From Patescibacteria group bacterium (lineage in GTDB: Bacteria; Patescibacteriota; Saccharimonadia; Saccharimonadales; Saccharimonadaceae): a DNA stretch of 62,682 bases. The stretch lies in contig SCSZ01000022.1 in NCBI GenBank assembly GCA_004322265.1, forward strand, positions 1 through 62,682, written 5' to 3'. Positions 34,667 to 43,432 of the stretch are shown in pieces. The notes under the pieces are model-generated. The model saw only the letters and a program-made list of their open reading frames with translations. It did not search any database and was not told where the DNA came from. How positions within the stretch are numbered: position 1 is the stretch's first letter; each line of letters opens with the position of its first letter. Both the position numbers and the translations under genes were made by a program.

Positions 34667-35281
34667 TTGGCACAACTTCTTCCATCGGCACTCGTTGAGG
34701 CCATTGATCAGCTCGGACGCCTCCCAGGTGTAGGTGCTCGCACTGCGGAGCGATACGCTTATTTTTTACTAAAGGCTGATACTAGTACGAGTGATAAACT
34801 GGCTCAAGCACTCACGAAACTGCACTCAGGTGTTAAAAGTTGCCCCATAACCTTCGCTCTTATTGATGCTGACGAAGATGTCTCACCACTGTATAGCGAC
34901 CCAGATCGTAATAAAAAGCTGATTGCGGTCGTTGAAGAGCCACTTGATATTATTGCTCTTGAGCGTACTGGCCAATTTAACGGCACGTATCACGTGTTAG
35001 GAGGCGCTATCAGCCCGATCGACGGCGTCGGCCCAGAACAACTACATATTCCAGAGCTATTAAAGCGCCTAGTTGACGATGAAGTAGAGGAAGTCATTAT
35101 TGCGACCAATGCCAGTGTAGAAGGTGAGTCGACCGCACTATTCTTACAGCGCCACATTCTCGACGAAGGAATAGAAGTAAAGATGACGAGACTTGCTCGT
35201 GGTATTCCGGTTGGTGTCGATCTAGAATATGCTGATCAAATTACCCTAACGCATGCTCTTGAGGGGAGACGCGCATTATGA
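34667..35281 (+). CDS. recR: Recombination protein RecR lacking the zinc finger
   Basis: The 204-residue protein has the helix-hairpin-helix 'LGRLPGVGARTAERYAYFLL', the Toprim domain 'KKLIAVVEEPLDIIALERTG', 'YHVLGGAISPIDGVGPEQLHI' and 'IIATNASVEGESTALFL', and the C-terminal 'TRLARGIPVGVDLEYAD'. The C4 zinc finger that normally lies between is gone: only one Cys (near 59) remains in 'KSCPITFALIDADEDVS'. It acts in RecFOR gap repair. TTG start at 34667 with AGGAGG. It overlaps pyrC by 4 bp (ATGA). Confidence 0.94.
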   Translation: MAQLLPSALVEAIDQLGRLPGVGARTAERYAYFLLKADTSTSDKLAQALTKLHSGVKSCPITFALIDADEDVSPLYSDPDRNKKLIAVVEEPLDIIALERTGQFNGTYHVLGGAISPIDGVGPEQLHIPELLKRLVDDEVEEVIIATNASVEGESTALFLQRHILDEGIEVKMTRLARGIPVGVDLEYADQITLTHALEGRRAL

Positions 35282-36327
35282 GTAATATGATACGCCTACC
35301 AGGTTTAATTGACATTCACGTTCACTTACGTGATCCCGGTCAAACTGAGAAAGAGGATTTTACGACAGGTACCAGTGCAGCACTAGCTGGTGGTTTTACG
35401 ACTGTTATCGACATGCCTAATAACGCTCAACCAATTACAACCATCGAACGACTCAAAGAAAAGCGCGAAATCGCGAGCAAAAAAGCCGTCTCAGATATCG
35501 GGTTTCACTATGGGTCGCTGGGCGATAACTTGGACACATTCGAAGAAGCTGCTAAATCTACTATCGGTTTGAAACTTTACCTCAACAATACGACGGGTGG
35601 CTACTTACTAGACGTCAAACACCTGCGCGAGATCTATGCCGCGTGGCCTAAGGAAAGCGTTGTATTACTCCATGTCGAAGAAGATGTGATTGATGTCGCA
35701 ATTGAGTCGCTCCAGGGCTTAAACAGGCCAGTTCACGTTTGCCACATGCCAAGCCGTGCAATCCTTGAGAAAATTATAGTAGCCAAACAACAAGGTCTCC
35801 CCGTAACGTGCGGTGTTTGTCCTCACCACCTATTCCTAACCAATGAAGACCTGGATCGACTAGGAGTATATGGTGATATGCTCCCATCACTTAAGACCAA
35901 GGCAGATCAAGAATACCTATGGGATCACCTTGATGATATAGATATTTTTGAATCCGACCATGCGCCACATACGGATGAAGAAAAACAAGCCGGAGCCCAC
36001 GGCGTACCGGGGCTTGAGACCACGTTGCCGCTATTACTCACTGCCGAAAAACAAGGTAGAATTACGCGTGAACAGATTATTGATAAATGTTTTACTGCAC
36101 CTGCACGAATCTTTAATATTCCGACAGATGATGATACCTATATCGAAGTCGATTTAGACGAATATGTTATCAAAAATGATGACCTGCTTACCAAGTGTGG
36201 CTGGTCGCCGTTTGCGGGTCAAACAGTAAACGGTAAGGTCAAAAAAGTTCATATTCGTGGTGAATTAGTATTTGAGAACGGTAAAGTAATTGCAAAACCT
36301 GGCTCAGGTAGAATCCTTAAAGACTAG
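35278..36327 (+). CDS. pyrC: Dihydroorotase
   Basis: The 349-residue amidohydrolase has the metal motif 'IDIHVHLRDPGQTEKED', 'AALAGGFTTVIDMPN', 'GLKLYLNNTTGG' with the Lys expected to be carboxylated, 'LLHVEED', 'HVCHMPS', 'GVCPHHLFLT' and the catalytic Asp in 'FESDHAPHTDEEK'. It cyclises carbamoyl-aspartate to dihydroorotate. It is shorter than the class I enzymes of about 430 residues. It is coupled to recR by ATGA. It overlaps pyrD tail to tail by 11 bp. Confidence 0.93.
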   Translation: MSNMIRLPGLIDIHVHLRDPGQTEKEDFTTGTSAALAGGFTTVIDMPNNAQPITTIERLKEKREIASKKAVSDIGFHYGSLGDNLDTFEEAAKSTIGLKLYLNNTTGGYLLDVKHLREIYAAWPKESVVLLHVEEDVIDVAIESLQGLNRPVHVCHMPSRAILEKIIVAKQQGLPVTCGVCPHHLFLTNEDLDRLGVYGDMLPSLKTKADQEYLWDHLDDIDIFESDHAPHTDEEKQAGAHGVPGLETTLPLLLTAEKQGRITREQIIDKCFTAPARIFNIPTDDDTYIEVDLDEYVIKNDDLLTKCGWSPFAGQTVNGKVKKVHIRGELVFENGKVIAKPGSGRILKD

Positions 36328-37396
36328 CTTTTACGTCTTGAGCCAAATATTGGTTCCACATTGCACCTGTAACCGACTGTACAAGATTAGCACCCGCTTT
36401 ACGATACTCATGAAACTCTATTGGACTCATCACACCACCCACACCAATAATTTCATAGGTGTAGCCTTTTTCACGTCTTAGCGTATCGAGACGCCTTACC
36501 ATATCAAGACCTGCCCATGTAATTCCTGCACCACAAATACCACTACGTAGTCGGCCTTTACCGGGTAACGCCTGAGTACCGTCTTCCTTAACGATTTCAC
36601 CGGCAAGCGTATTAATAGAGCTAATCGCTCCGATATAGGGGCTCACTTTTTCAACTATACGTTCGAGGAGGTCTTGTTGTTCTGGGGCGTAATAACCTAC
36701 TTTGATAACGAGCGGCGTATCGCCAATCGCTTCTTTGGTGAGCTTGCATATTTCGTATACAGCGTCGATTGAATAGCAGATAACACCTTCACTCGCAACA
36801 TTTGGGCATGACAGGTTGACTTCAATGACCTGCGCGCCAGATTCTTTTGCTTCGCGTGCAGCGAGTGCGAAATCCTCATAATACTCGGACGGTGTCATGC
36901 CTTCACGTATTGTTCCAACGACACTCATTATGAGCAGCTGCCCTGCGCCAACGCCTGCTATTGCGTGTGTAAGGTCATCCTGCCAAACGGATGGCCCATA
37001 GGACGGTACACCAAATGAGTTGGTGATTGAGAGTTCTCTTAAATTCTTAGGAAAGTTGCTACGTACAACGAACGGTTTCTTGAGACGTTCAAGCGTAATA
37101 TCGCCCTTTACGTCGATTGGCAGTACGTTAGGGAACGCGTTACTCGGAAATTCACCCGAACGTTGAGTTTTATATACCACGACATCGTAGCCGAGCTTAA
37201 ATGCTGCGTTGGTATGACGTGAAGTCGGTAGTGAACCAGCAGCGATACCAAATGGGGATTGAATAGGAAAGCCGAGGAAGTGGAACTTTGGCTCTACAGT
37301 TTCATCGCGATAATCTTTTTGGTCCATATTAAACGGTCCGTTCGCATAGTTGTCTTCGAATGTGCGAGCAGGGTCATAGAATAAGGCTTTAGTCAT
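36317..37396 (-). CDS. pyrD: Dihydroorotate dehydrogenase family protein
   Basis: The 359-residue flavoprotein has 'FLGFPIQSPFGIAAGSLPTS', 'ITNSFGVPSYGPSVW', 'VIEVNLSCPNVASEGVICYS', 'LVIKVGYYAPEQQDLL', 'INTLAGEIV' and 'YEIIGVGGVMSPIEFHEYRKAGANLVQSVTG', the FMN-barrel phosphate site. It oxidises dihydroorotate to orotate. No class 2 membrane-binding N-terminus is seen. A TATACT box (37404-37409, minus) lies 7 bp before the ATG. It is convergent with pyrC. Confidence 0.88.
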   Translation of the reverse strand: MTKALFYDPARTFEDNYANGPFNMDQKDYRDETVEPKFHFLGFPIQSPFGIAAGSLPTSRHTNAAFKLGYDVVVYKTQRSGEFPSNAFPNVLPIDVKGDITLERLKKPFVVRSNFPKNLRELSITNSFGVPSYGPSVWQDDLTHAIAGVGAGQLLIMSVVGTIREGMTPSEYYEDFALAAREAKESGAQVIEVNLSCPNVASEGVICYSIDAVYEICKLTKEAIGDTPLVIKVGYYAPEQQDLLERIVEKVSPYIGAISSINTLAGEIVKEDGTQALPGKGRLRSGICGAGITWAGLDMVRRLDTLRREKGYTYEIIGVGGVMSPIEFHEYRKAGANLVQSVTGAMWNQYLAQDVKASL

Positions 37397-37533
37397 ATCT
37401 AATAGTATACTACAGAGGACACAGCACTAAAAACTACTGATGTATATCGGAGTGCGTTAAGTTGATCGTTATATAGTTGAATCTGTTGTATTATAGTTAC
37501 TAAAGCGTAATACGGGAGACAACAAGAGACATA

Positions 37534-38358
37534 ATGACAAGTTTTTTTGACAAGCTAAATATTTCAATCGATCAAAATAACTCGCTCTTATGTGTCGGAC
37601 TCGACCCAGTTATTGACAAGCTTCCTAAGCACCTTCGTACCAGCCAGACGCCTTTGTTTGATTTTAACAAAGCCATTATTGACGCAACCGCCGAGTTTGC
37701 CTGTGCGTTTAAGCCAAATAGTGCATTCTACGAAGCCCTGGGTCCTAGTGGTATTGAACAGCTTAAACAAACCGTAGATTATATCAACCAGAATTATCCG
37801 AATATACCAACAATTCTGGACGCTAAACGTGCAGATATTGGTAGCACAAACGAAGGCTACACCGAATACGTCTACGACTACTTACAGATGGATGCGATCA
37901 CGCTGCACCCATATCTTGGCAGCGAAGCACTTGAGCCATTTTTAGCTTACAAAGATAAAGGACAGATCATACTGTGCCGAACATCAAATCCAGGGGCCGG
38001 TGAGTTTCAGGACTTACTGCTAGATGGTGCACCTCTCTACGAACATGTTGCCGAAAAGGTTAGAGATAAATGGAACGGTAACAATAACTGTCTCCTCGTT
38101 GTTGGCGCAACTTACCCATCAGAGATGAAAAAAATTCGCGAAATTGTTGGACCTAATATGATTTTTCTCGTTCCCGGCGTCGGCGCACAAGGTGGTAATA
38201 TCGAAGAAACAATGGAAGCAGGACTTGGACTCAATAGTCGAGGACTCATTATCAGCTCGTCGCGTGATATTATCTATGCTGGTAGCGATGAAGATTTTGC
38301 GCAGGCATCTGCGTTACGTGCGAAAGAAACTCGCGATGAAATTAATAAGTACAGATAA
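37534..38358 (+). CDS. pyrF: Orotidine 5'-phosphate decarboxylase
   Basis: The 274-residue protein is the longer PyrF type: 'SLLCVGLDPVIDKLPKHL', 'FACAFKPNSAFYEALG', the catalytic D-x-K-x-x-D in 'TILDAKRADIGSTNEGY', 'AITLHPYLGSEALEPFL', 'LLVVGATYPSEM' and 'IFLVPGVGAQGG'. It converts OMP to UMP. A TATTAT and a GGGAG lie in the roughly 45-bp leader. pyrE follows 11 bp later in the same operon. Confidence 0.95.
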   Translation: MTSFFDKLNISIDQNNSLLCVGLDPVIDKLPKHLRTSQTPLFDFNKAIIDATAEFACAFKPNSAFYEALGPSGIEQLKQTVDYINQNYPNIPTILDAKRADIGSTNEGYTEYVYDYLQMDAITLHPYLGSEALEPFLAYKDKGQIILCRTSNPGAGEFQDLLLDGAPLYEHVAEKVRDKWNGNNNCLLVVGATYPSEMKKIREIVGPNMIFLVPGVGAQGGNIEETMEAGLGLNSRGLIISSSRDIIYAGSDEDFAQASALRAKETRDEINKYR

Positions 38359-38369
38359 CAGGAGTTCGT

Positions 38370-38984
38370 ATGTCAGAAGTATCCCCACAAACCATTGAAA
38401 AAGTAGCTGCAGCAATGTTTGATAGCGGTCTATTAAAATTTGGTGAGTTCACACTCAAAAGTGGACTCGTTTCACCTTTTTATATTGATCTTCGCCAGGC
38501 ACAGTCATTCCCTGACACCTTTGCCGCCATTATTAATGCCTATGGTGAAATGCTCGCAGACGCCGATGAGTCAGTCTTTCTAGCTGGTGTTCCTGAGGCA
38601 GCAACGCCACTTGCAGCGGCACTTGGTTACAAACTGCACCGTAAGCTGTTACAGCCTCGTAAAGTCGTTAAAGACCACGGCACTAAAAGCTCTGTCGAAG
38701 GTGCGTTTGAGGAAGGCGATAAAGTCGTGCTCGTTGATGATCTAATTACGAAAGGTGATTCCAAGCTAGAGGCAATCGCCCAGGTAGAGGACGCAGGACT
38801 TGTCATAGAAAAATTCATTGTTCTGGTTGACCGTGAGCAGGGTGGACTTGATATGATTCGTGAAAAAGGCTACGTCATTGAAGCAGCCTTTGGTATTACG
38901 AAGCTCATTGAAAGTCTGTACGCGCAGTCTAAAATCACCAAGCAGCAGCACGACACAGTTCTCGATTTTATTAAGAACAACTAA
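38370..38984 (+). CDS. pyrE: Orotate phosphoribosyltransferase family protein
   Basis: The 204-residue protein has 'FTLKSGLVSPFYIDLRQAQS', 'VFLAGVPEAATPLAAALGY', the 'RKVVKDHGTKSSVEGAFEEG' flexible loop and the PRPP motif 'KVVLVDDLITKGDSKLEAI'. It joins orotate to PRPP to give OMP, the substrate of the PyrF encoded just upstream. Shine-Dalgarno AGGAG before the ATG. Confidence 0.95.
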   Translation: MSEVSPQTIEKVAAAMFDSGLLKFGEFTLKSGLVSPFYIDLRQAQSFPDTFAAIINAYGEMLADADESVFLAGVPEAATPLAAALGYKLHRKLLQPRKVVKDHGTKSSVEGAFEEGDKVVLVDDLITKGDSKLEAIAQVEDAGLVIEKFIVLVDREQGGLDMIREKGYVIEAAFGITKLIESLYAQSKITKQQHDTVLDFIKNN

Positions 38985-39049
38985 TTTTACCTAGTCATCT
39001 ATGAACTTCAGTATTGATTTTTATATCCGATTATTGTATAGATTATGTA

Positions 39050-39724
39050 ATGCCACTACAAGAATTCGAATCTTTTGCAATATCTCGCCCTGTTAGCGAG
39101 GATGATTGGACATACATTAATGCGTCCATTGTTGATATTCTTAAGATTCCACCTCAACAACATGCGCAAGAGTTTGGTCATAATGTCGTCTTGGCGCGTC
39201 GCCAAGAATTATATAGAATTATGCAACAGTCTGGTGTACTGAGCGACCATCCTGACAAAAACATCGATGCAATTCTTGAGCCACGTATAGCTTCATCACT
39301 TGCACCAGTTGAGGTACCAGTTGACGGCGTAAAGTTCTTTGGTGAGAATGAGCACTGGCGTAATGTGGCGCTCGTCGTCGGTGGTGAGGATGATACTTTA
39401 TCAAGTGAGCGTAGGACATATCTTGAACGCGCACGACTTCGCGCCGCAAAATCCGACCGCTTCGAATTTAATGTGACGCTCGCACGTGTACGACCAGAGG
39501 TTGCGACAGCCACATTTTTGGCTCAATTGTCGGCTGGTATTCCGTCGGTGATAACACTGAACCCCGTCATAACAACTGAGCAAAATCGTAGACGAACTCC
39601 TGGAGGACCTACTAACCCCGCTGATAATATTCTCCCTCCTATTTCGCGCATGACCAACAAGGATGTGCGTACGCTTCGTCCAATTCCACAAAGTCTTCTC
39701 GATTCTCTAAAGCCAAAACCTTAG
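39050..39724 (+). CDS. Hypothetical protein, 224 aa
   Basis: I do not recognise this protein. It is soluble, with an N-terminal helical part, a central 'WRNVALVVGGEDDTLSSERRTYLERARLRAA' region and a strand-rich part 'FEFNVTLARVRPEVATATFL' followed by a Pro/Arg-rich tail. The latter resembles strands of 2H-phosphoesterase folds, but no H-x-T/S pair is seen. The start is the ATG at 39050, 7 bp after TG-TATAGA (39037-39042); an ATG at 39014 would lie upstream of that box. Confidence 0.5.
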   Translation: MPLQEFESFAISRPVSEDDWTYINASIVDILKIPPQQHAQEFGHNVVLARRQELYRIMQQSGVLSDHPDKNIDAILEPRIASSLAPVEVPVDGVKFFGENEHWRNVALVVGGEDDTLSSERRTYLERARLRAAKSDRFEFNVTLARVRPEVATATFLAQLSAGIPSVITLNPVITTEQNRRRTPGGPTNPADNILPPISRMTNKDVRTLRPIPQSLLDSLKPKP

Positions 39725-39746
39725 TTTCATCTGATATACTTGAGTT

Positions 39747-40745
39747 ATGTTCGACAAAGCAAAAGAGCTGATTGAGGCTGCACAAAAAATTCTTGTTATT
39801 CAGGCCGAAAATCCTGATGGCGATTCACTTGGTAGTGCACTTGCACTCGAGGAGATTCTTAGCGATTTAGGCAAGACAGTTGTTCTGTACTGCGACGTCG
39901 AAACGCCTAAATATTTGCGTTACATCAATGGCTGGGATCGAGTGTCGCAAGAATTTGACACTTCTGCTGATCTTACGATTATTGTTGATACGAGCAGCGA
40001 CACGTTGATCGGTAAAGCCCTACAGATTCCTGGCGCGAGACATTTTCTGGAAACTCACCCTGTGCTTGTAATCGACCATCACCATGAAACAGCAGCAACA
40101 CTGAGTTTTGACCATACGCTCGTGGTCGAGGAAGCCGCCTCCAGTACAGAGGTTATCTACAAGATTGCTGAAACACATGGCTGGAATATTAATACCCAAG
40201 CAGCTGAAGACTTGCTCGCTGGGTTACTTTCAGACACTCTTGGGCTTTCGACACAAAACGTTGGTGAATCTGCATACTTGGTTGCGAGTAAGCTAGCTCA
40301 TCTTGGTGCATCGCCAGCAACTATCGAGGAACGTCGACGTGAATTTATGAAGAAATCTGCTGAGATATTAAAATACAAAGGTATTTTGATTGAGCGAATC
40401 GAATATTTCCTAGACGGTAAGCTAGCTGTCATTCGTATTCCGTGGGAGGAAATCCAGCAGTATAGTGATCAATACAACCCAAGTGTACTGGTGCTTGACG
40501 AAATGCGCCTGGTTGAAGGAGTTGAAATTGGCGTCGCCATCAAGACTTATCCGGATGGTAAACTGACCGGTAAACTTCGCAGTAATCTACCCATATCGAC
40601 AACAATCGCAGGCTTCTTTGGTGGCGGGGGACACCCATACGCATCAGGCTTTCGTGTCTATGAATCAATTGATAAAATAATTCCAGAATTAATTGATGCA
40701 ACTGACAAGGCATTACAGGAGCAGGAACATGCTGAGACTGCATAA
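39747..40745 (+). CDS. DHH/DHHA1 phosphoesterase (NrnA/RecJ-like)
   Basis: The 332-residue protein has the DHH-family order: 'ILVIQAENPDGDSLGSALAL' (motif I, with D-G-D-S), 'LTIIVDTSSDT' (motif II), 'VLVIDHHHETAA' (motif III), 'LLAGLLSDTLGL' (motif IV) and the DHHA1 substrate loop 'FFGGGGHPYASGFRVY'. It probably hydrolyses short RNA oligomers or cyclic dinucleotides and their products. TGA-TATACT (39735-39740) lies 6 bp before the ATG. It overlaps cysS by 17 bp. Confidence 0.9.
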   Translation: MFDKAKELIEAAQKILVIQAENPDGDSLGSALALEEILSDLGKTVVLYCDVETPKYLRYINGWDRVSQEFDTSADLTIIVDTSSDTLIGKALQIPGARHFLETHPVLVIDHHHETAATLSFDHTLVVEEAASSTEVIYKIAETHGWNINTQAAEDLLAGLLSDTLGLSTQNVGESAYLVASKLAHLGASPATIEERRREFMKKSAEILKYKGILIERIEYFLDGKLAVIRIPWEEIQQYSDQYNPSVLVLDEMRLVEGVEIGVAIKTYPDGKLTGKLRSNLPISTTIAGFFGGGGHPYASGFRVYESIDKIIPELIDATDKALQEQEHAETA

Positions 40746-42132
40746 TACACTGACCAGAAAAGTTGAAGATTTTAAGCCAATCGAGGCAGGTAAAGTCAAC
40801 TTATTCGTCTGTGGCCCGACCGTTTACGATCTGTCGCATCTTGGACACGCGAAAACATACGTCCAAGTGGATGTACTGGCACGAGTCATTCGTGCAAATG
40901 ACTACGAATTATTTTATTTGCAAAATATTACTGATATTGACGACAAAATTATTATTCGCTCCGCTGAAAAGAACGTAGACTGGCAAAAATTGCGCACAAA
41001 CTTCCAAGACGAATACATCAAAGATATGACAAGTCTCAATAATACCTCCGTTACCGAATACGCACGCGCAACGGATTACATCGACGACATCATTAGCCAA
41101 GTTACCAGACTGATCGATAACGGACACGCTTACGTAATCGAAAATGATGGTATTTACTTTGAAATTTCAACATTCCCCGATTATGGCAAATTATCTGGTC
41201 GAACGGATGTCAAAAAGGACGATGCCCAAACTCGTATCGATGAGAGTGAGGATAAACGTGGCTGGAACGATTTTTGTTTATGGAAGTTTTCTAAGCCTAA
41301 TGAACCTGTTTGGGATGCACCGTTTGGCGCTGGTCGACCTGGTTGGCATATCGAAGACACAGCTATAACCGAGCACTTTTTCGGACCACAATACGACGTG
41401 CACGGCGGGGCGGTTGATCTTATCTTTCCACACCACGAAGCAGAAATTACTCAGATGGAGTCGATCTCAGGTAAAGTTCCGATGGTTGGATATTGGGTAC
41501 ATACGGGCTTCCTCACTATTGATAGCGAAAAAATGGCCAAGAGTGCAGGTAACTTTTACACAATTCGTGAAGTGATCGAGAAAGGCTATGATCCGCTTGC
41601 CATTCGCTTGTTTATGCTGCAATCGCACTATCGTTCACCGATCAATTTCACATTTGAGAATTTAGACGCCGCCAAGAATCGTCTTGATAATTGGCGCAAT
41701 AGCGCGGCACTTCGCCACCAAACGCATGACACGCTTCAGGATGATGATAAAAAGAGTTCTGATGATAGATCAGTGTCGCTGTATGCAACGTCTCAGGCAC
41801 TCCTAGAGGCTTTAAATGACGACTTAAATACGCCAGCAGCTCTTACGATCATTGACGAAGCCTTTTCTCGACTTGCCTCGTCGCAGTTACAGGACATACA
41901 CCAGCATGCTCTCGTGGAGCTACTCGAAACGATTGACGCAACCCTTGGCATTGATCTGCTCAGCTCGACGCCTGATATTACCGACGACGCCAAGCGAATA
42001 ATACTAGCCAGGCAACACGCCCGAAATAATCAAGATTTCAAAGAATCCGACAAACTACGTACTGACCTACAGAAACTTGGCATAGCCCTGCGCGATACTC
42101 CTCACGGAAGTATTTGGGAATATTTAGTTTAA
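40729..42132 (+). CDS. cysS: Cysteinyl-tRNA synthetase
   Basis: The 467-residue enzyme has the first zinc Cys in 'VNLFVCGPTVYDLSHLGHAK' with the HIGH-type motif, 'VHGGAVDLIFPHHEAEITQMES', and the KMSKS-type 'SEKMAKSAGNFYTI'. The second zinc Cys of most bacterial enzymes (in 'HIECSAM') is Asp here ('HIEDTAI'). A DALR-type anticodon-binding helix bundle is at the end. The start is the ATG at 40729, preceded by AGGAG; an upstream ATG at 40693 lies deep in the previous gene. Confidence 0.94.
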   Translation: MLRLHNTLTRKVEDFKPIEAGKVNLFVCGPTVYDLSHLGHAKTYVQVDVLARVIRANDYELFYLQNITDIDDKIIIRSAEKNVDWQKLRTNFQDEYIKDMTSLNNTSVTEYARATDYIDDIISQVTRLIDNGHAYVIENDGIYFEISTFPDYGKLSGRTDVKKDDAQTRIDESEDKRGWNDFCLWKFSKPNEPVWDAPFGAGRPGWHIEDTAITEHFFGPQYDVHGGAVDLIFPHHEAEITQMESISGKVPMVGYWVHTGFLTIDSEKMAKSAGNFYTIREVIEKGYDPLAIRLFMLQSHYRSPINFTFENLDAAKNRLDNWRNSAALRHQTHDTLQDDDKKSSDDRSVSLYATSQALLEALNDDLNTPAALTIIDEAFSRLASSQLQDIHQHALVELLETIDATLGIDLLSSTPDITDDAKRIILARQHARNNQDFKESDKLRTDLQKLGIALRDTPHGSIWEYLV

Positions 42133-42135
42133 ATT

Positions 42136-43257
42136 CTAACTCTCAAGCTTGACAGTTTTTACAGTCTTTTCGTCATCGTTATGACGAGATTTACGTGCGT
42201 CAATATATTCCTCGATCAGGATCTTCACGACACCAGCAATTGGAATAGCAATAATACCGCCGACGATACCAAAGACATACAAACCAATCGTAACGGAGCC
42301 AAGAACAGCAAGTGCCGAGAGGTCAATTTTCTTCGACTGGATATGTGGGGCAATAAAGTTATTTTCGATCTGCTGATAAACCACAAAGTAGATAACGTAA
42401 ATAATCGCTGCAGGTACACTGTTAAAGGCGAGAAGTAGCGTAATGATAATACCGCCGATTGTTGCACCGAACATCGGAATGAGTGATAGAACAAAAGCAA
42501 TTGCTGCAGTCGGCATAGCAAGACTTGCCGGAATAATAGGGAAGATAAAGCTGAGGATAAATACCATCAGGCCCGCAGTTGTCGCATCAATCGCCGAAAC
42601 AGTTAGCTGACCGGTAACATAACCTGTAAATACACCGTACATGCGCCCAGCAACCTCTTTGTGTTTCATCATACGTGGTTCGTTACTGTATATACTCCAG
42701 AACTTTCTAACCCACGATGGTCCCTCGACAAGCATCAAGAAGGTAAGTACTAGAATCAAGATCATAGCTGTAAAGAAGCTAAATACAGACCCGATGCCAC
42801 TAAGTACGTTCTGTCCGACGCTGCCTGCCCACGATGACGCAGTATTATTAATCGATTTTACTGCTTGGTCAAGTTGAGGTTGTAGGTTGTACTTAGCAAT
42901 AAAGTCCCTTAGTGCGTGAACCTGAGTTGTCGCGTGATCTACCAGTGTTGGTACAGTCTGTGCGAATTTAGCTGTTTGCTGCACAATCGGCGGAATAACG
43001 AGGAAAATAACCGCGCCAAGGAGAATGATAACAACAAGATACGAAATTGCGGTCGCACCAACACGGCTTTTACCCGGCAGTCGGCGAGCTATTTTGGACA
43101 CAGGAATATTAAGGGCAAATGCCAAAAATAGTGAGATACCCAGAATCAAAAGAGCTATCCGAGCACTATATAACGCCAGCGCAACAAGCGCCAGACCAAC
43201 AATAACGAGCCAAAAACGAACAAATACATGTGTATCAATATCAATACGTGTTTTCAT
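42136..43257 (-). CDS. AI-2E-family transporter (PerM-like)
   Basis: The 373-residue membrane protein follows the AI-2E/PerM family: paired helices at the start ('FWLVIVGLALVALALYSARIALLILGISLFLAFALNIPV' region), a periplasmic helical insert (about 90-145), and the C-terminal helices with 'PIIPASLAMPTAAIAFVLSL' and 'NNFIAPHIQSKKIDLSALAV'. The transported solute is not known; members move autoinducer-2, Na+ or other substrates. TGA-TATACT (43264-43269, minus) is 6 bp before the ATG, so the gene is probably leaderless. It converges with cysS, 3 bp apart. Confidence 0.85.
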   Translation of the reverse strand: MKTRIDIDTHVFVRFWLVIVGLALVALALYSARIALLILGISLFLAFALNIPVSKIARRLPGKSRVGATAISYLVVIILLGAVIFLVIPPIVQQTAKFAQTVPTLVDHATTQVHALRDFIAKYNLQPQLDQAVKSINNTASSWAGSVGQNVLSGIGSVFSFFTAMILILVLTFLMLVEGPSWVRKFWSIYSNEPRMMKHKEVAGRMYGVFTGYVTGQLTVSAIDATTAGLMVFILSFIFPIIPASLAMPTAAIAFVLSLIPMFGATIGGIIITLLLAFNSVPAAIIYVIYFVVYQQIENNFIAPHIQSKKIDLSALAVLGSVTIGLYVFGIVGGIIAIPIAGVVKILIEEYIDARKSRHNDDEKTVKTVKLES

Positions 43258-43321
43258 GAGGCTAGTATATCATTTTTTGATCAGAAATAAGCAAAACGTC
43301 ATCATCAGTTGTACTCGTTTA

Positions 43322-43376
43322 CTTGACATTACCTCAGATCATTTTCTGCAGAGGACGGACCTTTGCTCAGCTAATT
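43322..43376 (+). repeat. Repeat B, copy 2 (55 bp)
   Basis: CTTGACATT (43322-43330), nine variable bases, then 37 bp (43340-43376) identical to copy 3. The GCAGAGG-ACGGA-CCTTTGC hairpin is intact. It lies in the divergent spacer between the AI-2E-like gene and the HxlR gene, 19 bp before the HxlR -35 box. Confidence 0.8.
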
Positions 43377-43394
43377 TTAAGATTTAATAGAGTT

Positions 43395-43427
43395 TTGACA
43401 AAAAACGCTACACAATGTATAGTGTAG
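43395..43427 (+). promoter_or_regulatory. HxlR-gene promoter with overlapping operator
   Basis: TTGACA (43395-43400), 17 bp, TATAGT (43418-43423). The inverted repeat CTACAC (43408-43413) and GTGTAG (43422-43427) with an 8-bp spacer covers the -10 box. It probably binds the HxlR product for autorepression. The start codon follows at 43433, so the transcript is nearly leaderless. Confidence 0.7.
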
Positions 43428-43432
43428 ATACT

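Noticed and set aside
40693-40728. An earlier cysS start at 40693
   Set aside because: It adds a non-family N-terminus, lies 53 bp inside the DHH gene and has no Shine-Dalgarno, unlike the ATG at 40729.
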